From Algoriphagus sp. (GTDB lineage: Bacteria; Bacteroidota; Bacteroidia; Cytophagales; Cyclobacteriaceae): 64,000 nucleotides of DNA. Under the pieces are notes generated by a model. It was not told the DNA's origin. It saw only the letters and a list, made by a program, of their open reading frames with translations, and ran no database searches. The stretch spans positions 310,001-374,000 of the forward strand of contig JAQSDM010000009.1 in the NCBI GenBank assembly GCA_029945945.1, written 5' to 3'. Shown in pieces: positions 58,840 through 64,000 of the stretch. Both the position numbers and the translations under genes were made by a program. Every line of letters begins with the position of its first letter. The first letter of the stretch is position 1.

Positions 58840-61302
58840 ATGGAGAAATTAGATCTCAGCAAACTCGATAACGAGGAAAAAGCACTGGAGATCAGGTATG
58901 TAGTTGCCAAATACATTCGTTATTGGCCCTGGTACCTGCTGTTCATTACTTTTTTTGTAAGCGGTACTTTTTTGTTTCACCGGTACACGGTCGATGAATA
59001 TGAGGTAAGCGGTTCCCTCGTGATCAAAAATAACGTCACTCCTGAATCCAAGATTCTCGATCGGTCGAATATTTTCTCTTCAGGAATCAATCTTGAAAAT
59101 GATATCCTTCGACTGAGATCCAAAAACCTGGCTCGCGAGGCTTTGGCCAAACTTCATTTTGATGTGGAGTATTTTGCCAAGACTAATATCAAAGCAATTG
59201 AACTCTATAACCGGGCTCCAATCAGAATTGAAGTAGATTGGTCGCATCTTCAGGTGACGGATGTTCCTGTAGAGCTGGAAATTCTTTCAGAAGAAAACTT
59301 CCGCCTGATACCCGAAACTTCCGGGTTTTTTGAGATGAACTCTGCCATGGCAGCGGGAGATGAATCAGTCTATGATAAGACTTATTCTTTTGGAAAGGAG
59401 ATTGAAACAGCCCGATCCAAATTCACGGTCTTTCTTGTAAATCCATCACAGGTGGGAGAAGTGCTCATCTTTCAATTGAAAAACCCTGCCTCCCTGGAGG
59501 ATAATCTGGCAAGGTCTGTACAGGTGAGCCTGCAAAACGAATACAGTTCGGTACTTCGACTTACAACCACGACCAAGGTGGTTGAAAAAGGCAGAGATTA
59601 CATCAATGCGTTGATGGAGTCCTATATCGATTATGACCTGAATGAAAAGAATAAAATTCAGGAAAATACATTGGCTTTTATTGAGCAGCAGCTTGGGTTT
59701 CTGGAGGATTCCCTGAAAGACAAGGAGAAAGAACTCCAGGACTTCAAAGTGGAAAATAAGATGCTCGATGTTTCGGCGGAGTTTTCCAATATTCTGGGCA
59801 AAATGAATAACCTGGATGAAATGAATGTGGAGATCGACTATCAGTTGGAGTACTTCGAGCAAATCCAGTCTTACATGGAGCAAAAGAGCAAGGATTTTTC
59901 TGACGTGATCGCCCCTTCTATAATTGGTGTTCCGGATCCTTTGCTGAATGGACTGATTCAAACTCTGGTGAACCTTTCTCAGGAGCGCAGGAAATTACTG
60001 GCGTCAGTCAATGAAAATCATCCTGATGTAATCAAAATAGACGTTCAGATGGAAAAAGTTCAGGAAAGCCTTTCCGAAAACATTGTAAACCTGATCGATA
60101 ATACCAAAAAGAAAAAGCAAACCTTACTTAAAGATATTGCTCTTTACGATGTGGAGTTTTCAACCCTTCCCGAGTCTGAATCTGAGTACACGGGGATATT
60201 CCGGGAGTTTAAATTGAGGGAGTCACTTTATACCTACCTCTTGGAAAAAAGAGCGGAAGCGGGTATTGCGAGAGCTTCCAACGTCTCTGACAATGCAATC
60301 TTGGATTTGGCAAAACAGGGAACACTGGTATTCCCAAAAAAGCAACAGAACTATGGTTTGGCGATTGTTCTGGGGTTTTTGATTCCATTCGGTTTCGTTG
60401 TGGTCAGAGATATGTTTGACGACAGCATCAAAGATCAGCGGGACCTGAAAAAACATTTTATGATTCCGCAGCTTGGTATAGTTGGATTTAGCGAAAAGGA
60501 TACAAATAAAGTGGTGTTGGAGCATCCAAAGTCTGCAGTGGCGGAATCTTTCCGTTCGCTTCGATCTGCGATTACCTATCTGGCTAGCGGAAAAAACACC
60601 AAAAAGATCCTGGTGACCTCTTCAGTTTCCGGGGAGGGAAAAACCTTTACCTCCCTCAACCTTGCCTCGGCAATGGCATTGGGTTCCAAGAAAACCGTAG
60701 TGGTTGGAGGGGACTTAAGAAGACCAAAACTTGCTTCCTATTTCGGAGCTTCCGATAAAATAGGCCTTTCGACGTATTTGATTGGAAAAGTTTCTGCGGA
60801 AGAAATTGTGATTCAATCGGAGCATGAAAACCTTTGGTTTGTCCCTTCCGGCGTGATCCCTCCGAATCCCGCAGAATTACTTCAGACTCCAAGGTTAATA
60901 GAGTTTCTGGCGTATTTGGAAGAGCGCTTTGATGTGATAGTTTTTGATACGCCGCCAATGGGTCTTGTTTCTGAGACAATTGATCTGATGCGTCTTTTTG
61001 ATATCAACTTGTATGTAGTAAGACAGAATTATACGGTTAAGGATCACCTGGTTATGATTAATGACTTGTTTAACAATAAGCAGGTGAAAAATGTCTATGG
61101 GGTCTTCAATGGTATCATCAACTCCGGCTACCATTATGAAGGTTACAATTACGGATATGGTAATACTTATCTCTATTCCCAGAATAATAAGTACATGTAC
61201 AATTACTATGGAGACGATTTGGACTCAAAGAAAAAGAAGATTAAAAAGAAGGTTTCTACCGACTGGGTAAAGAAGATTAAGAAGGTTTTTAAAATTAATT
61301 AA
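58840..61302 (+). CDS. wzc: Wzc-type chain-length regulator and tyrosine autokinase
   Basis: An 820-residue inner-membrane protein. An N-terminal helix (YWPWYLLFITFFVSGTFLF), a periplasmic Wzz domain with long coiled coils (ENTLAFIEQQLGFLEDSLKD, residues about 270-470), then a second helix (YGLAIVLGFLIPFGFVVV, near 507). The cytoplasmic BY-kinase domain has Walker A SVSGEGKTFTS near residue 600, Walker A' VVVGGDLRRPKL and Walker B VIVFDTPPMGL. The tail is a tyrosine cluster (GYHYEGYNYGYGNTYLYSQN). It controls polymerisation and export through cycles of phosphorylation. A tract of 7-bp units follows directly. Confidence 0.94.
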   Translation: MEKLDLSKLDNEEKALEIRYVVAKYIRYWPWYLLFITFFVSGTFLFHRYTVDEYEVSGSLVIKNNVTPESKILDRSNIFSSGINLENDILRLRSKNLAREALAKLHFDVEYFAKTNIKAIELYNRAPIRIEVDWSHLQVTDVPVELEILSEENFRLIPETSGFFEMNSAMAAGDESVYDKTYSFGKEIETARSKFTVFLVNPSQVGEVLIFQLKNPASLEDNLARSVQVSLQNEYSSVLRLTTTTKVVEKGRDYINALMESYIDYDLNEKNKIQENTLAFIEQQLGFLEDSLKDKEKELQDFKVENKMLDVSAEFSNILGKMNNLDEMNVEIDYQLEYFEQIQSYMEQKSKDFSDVIAPSIIGVPDPLLNGLIQTLVNLSQERRKLLASVNENHPDVIKIDVQMEKVQESLSENIVNLIDNTKKKKQTLLKDIALYDVEFSTLPESESEYTGIFREFKLRESLYTYLLEKRAEAGIARASNVSDNAILDLAKQGTLVFPKKQQNYGLAIVLGFLIPFGFVVVRDMFDDSIKDQRDLKKHFMIPQLGIVGFSEKDTNKVVLEHPKSAVAESFRSLRSAITYLASGKNTKKILVTSSVSGEGKTFTSLNLASAMALGSKKTVVVGGDLRRPKLASYFGASDKIGLSTYLIGKVSAEEIVIQSEHENLWFVPSGVIPPNPAELLQTPRLIEFLAYLEERFDVIVFDTPPMGLVSETIDLMRLFDINLYVVRQNYTVKDHLVMINDLFNNKQVKNVYGVFNGIINSGYHYEGYNYGYGNTYLYSQNNKYMYNYYGDDLDSKKKKIKKKVSTDWVKKIKKVFKIN

Positions 61303-61308
61303 GGAGTT

Positions 61309-61525
61309 AAGAATTAGGAATTGGGAATTAGGAATTAGGAATTAGGAATTGGGAATTGGGAATTAGGAATTGGGAATTAGGAATTGAGAATTAGGAATTA
61401 GGAATTGGGAATTAGGAATTAGGAATTAGGAATTGGGAATTAGGAATTAGGAATTAGGAATTAGGAATTGGGAATTAGGAATTAAGAATTAGGAATTGGG
61501 AATTAGGAATTGGGAATTAGGAATT
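61309..61525. repeat. Pure heptamer array (GAATTAG/GAATTGG)
   Basis: About 30 uninterrupted 7-bp units alternate between GAATTAG and GAATTGG with rare variants. It is the cleanest tandem array in the window and fixes the 7-bp period. An inverted GTCATGTCGA-class element (61567-61592) and CTGCCTACTGCC-type units follow up to the kdsB start. Confidence 0.93.
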
Positions 61526-61663
61526 TTTAGATAGCAAATATGCGATTGGGGACAAGTAAAACCAGGCAGATGTCTCTCTTCTTTCGACATGACTTGTAAA
61601 ACCTCCAACTGCCTACTGCCTACTGACTACTGACAACCTCCAACCGACAATTAAAAACAGAAA

Positions 61664-62395
61664 ATGCCAAAAACCGCAGCTCTCATCCCGGCTCGATATG
61701 CTTCCACCCGATTGCCTGCCAAACTGGTTCAGGATCTGGGTGGTAAATCAGTAATTCAAAGAACGTATCTGAGTACTGTTGAGGCAGGGATATTTGATGA
61801 GGTGTGGGTGGTGACAGATCATGCAGAGATTGCTTTGCAGATAGAGGAAGTGGGAGGGAAAGTATTTTTTAGTAAAAAGCCTCATGAAAGCGGTTCAGAC
61901 AGGATAGCAGAGGCCCTGAGTGAAGTGAATGCTGAATTGATCGTAAATGTACAGGGTGATGAACCTTTTCAGGACAAAAAGTCGCTCAGGGATTTGGTGG
62001 CAGTATTTCAGGATCCTGAAATAAAAGTTGCATCTCTGATGTGCAGGATTTCGGAGGAAGATGCCCAAAACCCGAATGCAGTGAAAGTGGTCTTGGATTG
62101 GAAATCAAATGCACTCTATTTTTCAAGATCTCCAATTCCCTATAACCGGGAGAAAATCAGCGGATTAATCTATTGGAAGCATATCGGAGTTTATGCGTAC
62201 CGGAGGGAAATTTTGCAGGAATTTACTTCCTGGCCCAAGTCATTTTTGGAGCAGACTGAGATGCTTGAGCAACTTAGATTGCTAGAAAGAGGAATCAAAA
62301 TCAGAATGGTGGAAACAATCCATCAGGCAGTTGCGATAGATACCGCCGAGGATCTGGAGAAAGCAAGGAAGCTGGAAGCTGGAAGGATGAAGTAA
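61664..62395 (+). CDS. kdsB: 3-deoxy-manno-octulosonate cytidylyltransferase (CMP-Kdo synthetase)
   Basis: A 243-residue enzyme that activates Kdo as CMP-Kdo for LPS core, or for Kdo linkers of capsules. ALIPARYASTRLPAKLVQDL is the CTP-binding start. HESGSDRIAEAL, LIVNVQGDEPF near residue 97, and ALYFSRSPIPYNR near residue 145 are family motifs. The C-terminal VAIDTAEDLEKARKL is complete, but the last residues (EAGRMK) belong to a GCTGGAAGGATGAAGTAAG unit that is repeated several times downstream, so the stop lies in a repeat. Confidence 0.95.
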   Translation: MPKTAALIPARYASTRLPAKLVQDLGGKSVIQRTYLSTVEAGIFDEVWVVTDHAEIALQIEEVGGKVFFSKKPHESGSDRIAEALSEVNAELIVNVQGDEPFQDKKSLRDLVAVFQDPEIKVASLMCRISEEDAQNPNAVKVVLDWKSNALYFSRSPIPYNREKISGLIYWKHIGVYAYRREILQEFTSWPKSFLEQTEMLEQLRLLERGIKIRMVETIHQAVAIDTAEDLEKARKLEAGRMK

Positions 62396-62715
62396 GAAGG
62401 CTGGAAGACGGAAGGCCGAAGACCGAAGGTCGAAGCTGGAAGGCTGAAGGCTGGAAGACCGATGCTTGATGACCGATGTCGGATTTATGATGTCGGATTT
62501 ATGATTAATGATTTCAGGAAGACGGAAGGCAGAAGCTGGAAGCTGGAAGGATGAAGTAAGAAGGCTGGAAGGCTGAAGGCAGAAGCTGGAAGCTGGAAGG
62601 ATGAAGTAAGAAGGTTGGAAGGCTGGAAGGCTGAAGCTGGAAGGATGAAGTAAGAAGCTGGAAGTTGGAAGGCTGAAGTATGAAGGCTGGAAGAATGAAG
62701 TAAGAAGTAGAAGCA
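62365..62715. repeat. GCTGGAA/GGCTGAA array after kdsB
   Basis: Units of about 7 bp (GCTGGAA, GGCTGAA, GGCAGAA, GGATGAA, GTAAGAA). The first ones are part of the kdsB coding sequence. A higher-order unit beginning AGCTGGAAGGATGAAGTAAG recurs near 62375, 62543, 62596 and 62635. A GATGTCGGATTTATGAT pair lies near 62480. From 62716 to 62930 there are AT-rich TTCTTAATTTTTAATT units and nothing coding. Confidence 0.85.
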
Positions 62716-62968
62716 GCAAATTACAACTCCCAACTTCACGTCTATGTACCCGGTACTTATTTCCCACTCCTGAAATGATCCTGGGTCGGGGCAATGGCAA
62801 TTCTTTACTTTTTACCATGGTTACCTATTTCTCACTCCTATGGGTTTTTCGATAAAATTCCGATCATTCCTAATTCCTAATTCTTAATTTTTAATTTTTC
62901 ATTTTAAATTCTTAATTCTTCATTTTAAACTCCCCAACAGGTAAGCACAGGTCACTGATGTAAATAAA

Positions 62969-62994
62969 TTGCAGTTTTTTGTAATATAGGTTTG
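62969..62994 (+). promoter_or_regulatory. Possible promoter of the sialidase-like gene
   Basis: TAGGTTTG (62987-62994) matches the -7 consensus TAnnTTTG. The nearest TTG upstream (62969) is a few bases closer than the usual spacing. The leader to the ATG would be about 60 bases. Confidence 0.35.
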
Positions 62995-63060
62995 CCAAGC
63001 GGGAATAATAGGAATCTGTTTCCTGCCTCAAATAACCTTATTGAATTAAAAATAAACCCC

Positions 63061-64000
63061 ATGCTGACCGTTCTTCTTTCAAGACTCTTTCTTTTTTTTG
63101 GTTTTCTACAGCCTGAAGTCATTTCAAATCCTCCCAAAGTGACAATTCTGAATTCCGGATTTATTTATGAAACAGCGCCTTTTCCATCCTGTCATGCTTC
63201 AACACTGGTGGAAACCAGCACCGGTATTATGGCTTCCTGGTTTGGGGGTACCCATGAAAAACATCCGGATGTAAGCATTTATACTTCCCTGCTGAAAGAG
63301 GGAAGCTGGTCTGTTCCCGGGATGGTAGCCGATGGAGTAGAAAATGAGAAGGTTCGATATCCTACCTGGAACCCGGTTTTGTATAAAAAAGACGATGGAG
63401 TTTTGGTGCTTTATTACAAAGTCGGACCAAGTCCTCAGGAATGGTGGGGAGTTTACAAAACATCCAAAGACGAGGGAAAGACATGGTCGGAAGAAATAAA
63501 AATCCCGGATAACCTGCTGGGTCCGATCAAGAACAAGCCGGTGAAATTGGCGGATGGGACTATCCTTTATCCTACCAGCATTGAGACAAAGGAGAAATGG
63601 ACACTTTATGTGGAAACTTCGGATCAAAACCTGGCAAATTGGAAGAAAATCGACATCGATAACAAGGGGTTTAATGCCATTCAGCCAACAGTACTTTTTC
63701 ATCCAAATGGAAAATTGCAGATGCTCTGTCGCACCAAGGAAGGGGTAATCGCATCTACCTGGTCTTCTGATCAGGGAAAATCCTGGTCGCCCCTGGAAGC
63801 AAGTTCACTGGTAAACAATAATTCAGGGATTGACGGAGTGACTCTTCAGAATGGATATCATTTATTGCTTTGCAATCCACTTAAGAAAGGGAGAAATAAA
63901 TTATCTCTGATGGGTTCCGCTGATGGGGTCAACTGGGAAGAGTTGGCAGTTTTGGAAGATCAGCCCAAAGGAGAGTTCAGCTATCCGGCAATCATTCAGG
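63061..64000 (+). CDS. Sialidase/BNR-repeat family protein, partial
   Basis: The frame is open from the ATG at 63061 to the window end (313 residues seen). A hydrophobic start (LTVLLSRLFLFFGFLQPEV) suggests export. FPSCHASTLVETSTGIMASW, FGGTHEKHPDVSIYT and RYPTWNPVLYKKDDGVLVLY belong to the BNR_2 sialidase-like fold. Two Asp boxes are visible: SKDEGKTWS near residue 137 and SSDQGKSWS near residue 236. An exo-glycosidase or related six-bladed-propeller enzyme acting on extracellular glycans is likely. The specificity cannot be told. Confidence 0.82.
   Translation, partial: MLTVLLSRLFLFFGFLQPEVISNPPKVTILNSGFIYETAPFPSCHASTLVETSTGIMASWFGGTHEKHPDVSIYTSLLKEGSWSVPGMVADGVENEKVRYPTWNPVLYKKDDGVLVLYYKVGPSPQEWWGVYKTSKDEGKTWSEEIKIPDNLLGPIKNKPVKLADGTILYPTSIETKEKWTLYVETSDQNLANWKKIDIDNKGFNAIQPTVLFHPNGKLQMLCRTKEGVIASTWSSDQGKSWSPLEASSLVNNNSGIDGVTLQNGYHLLLCNPLKKGRNKLSLMGSADGVNWEELAVLEDQPKGEFSYPAIIQ

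Noticed and set aside
13-64000. tRNA, rRNA or riboswitch
   Set aside because: No cloverleaf, rRNA segment or known riboswitch motif was recognised by eye. A covariance-model search would be needed to exclude small RNAs.

Overview
The window looks like a chromosome segment of a Bacteroidota bacterium, probably of the Cytophagales/Cyclobacteriaceae type. This is inferred from a SusC/SusD pair with a TlpA-like partner, DUF6266-, DUF5675- and DUF6520-type proteins, an ECF sigma factor with a barrel-bearing anti-sigma factor, and two matches to the Bacteroidota -7 box TAnnTTTG. No rRNA, tRNA or CRISPR was seen.

Region 1 (1-36.3 kb) is a large surface-polysaccharide locus on the + strand. It holds amino-sugar genes (WecD-like acetyltransferase, WecE-like and VioA-like aminotransferases, a formyltransferase fusion), a split ABC exporter (wzm at 3.5 kb, wzt at 10.6 kb), about fourteen glycosyltransferases, two intact FkbM and two class I methyltransferases, an acyltransferase, a polysaccharide deacetylase and two large membrane proteins. 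The block 7.5-24.1 kb is AT-rich, tightly packed and free of repeats. The flanks have repeats at almost every gene junction. A wza/wzc pair (58-61.3 kb), a GNAT enzyme and kdsB resume the surface-glycan theme at the right end, followed by a truncated sialidase-like gene.

Region 2 (36.6-40.9 kb) is a minus-strand cassette of DUF6266-type, DUF5675-type and small membrane proteins, then an XRE regulator facing two small genes. Region 3 (41.3-51.4 kb) holds a TlpA-like protein, SusC, SusD, DUF6520 and MauE/DoxX genes, and a Crp/Fnr regulator overlapping a class I terpene synthase. Region 4 (52.1-57.5 kb) holds an ECF sigma/anti-sigma pair, a DUF4397 lipoprotein and a GNAT enzyme.

The outstanding feature is the repeat content. 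(a) Hairpin elements share a GTCA-NNN-CGA head whose variable bases are matched by changes in the opposite arm. (b) Several unrelated arrays of about 7-bp units resemble the heptameric STRR repeats of cyanobacteria. (c) A RAYT-type HUH transposase lies inside a cluster of its own palindromes. Repeats do not stop at gene borders: three enzymes carry long in-frame repeat-coded inserts, two at the GT-B inter-domain linker and one in surface loops of a WecE-like enzyme. About nine genes end inside a repeat, and several use TTG starts at repeat junctions. Repeat-driven remodelling of protein linkers and termini is the best candidate here for something not well described.
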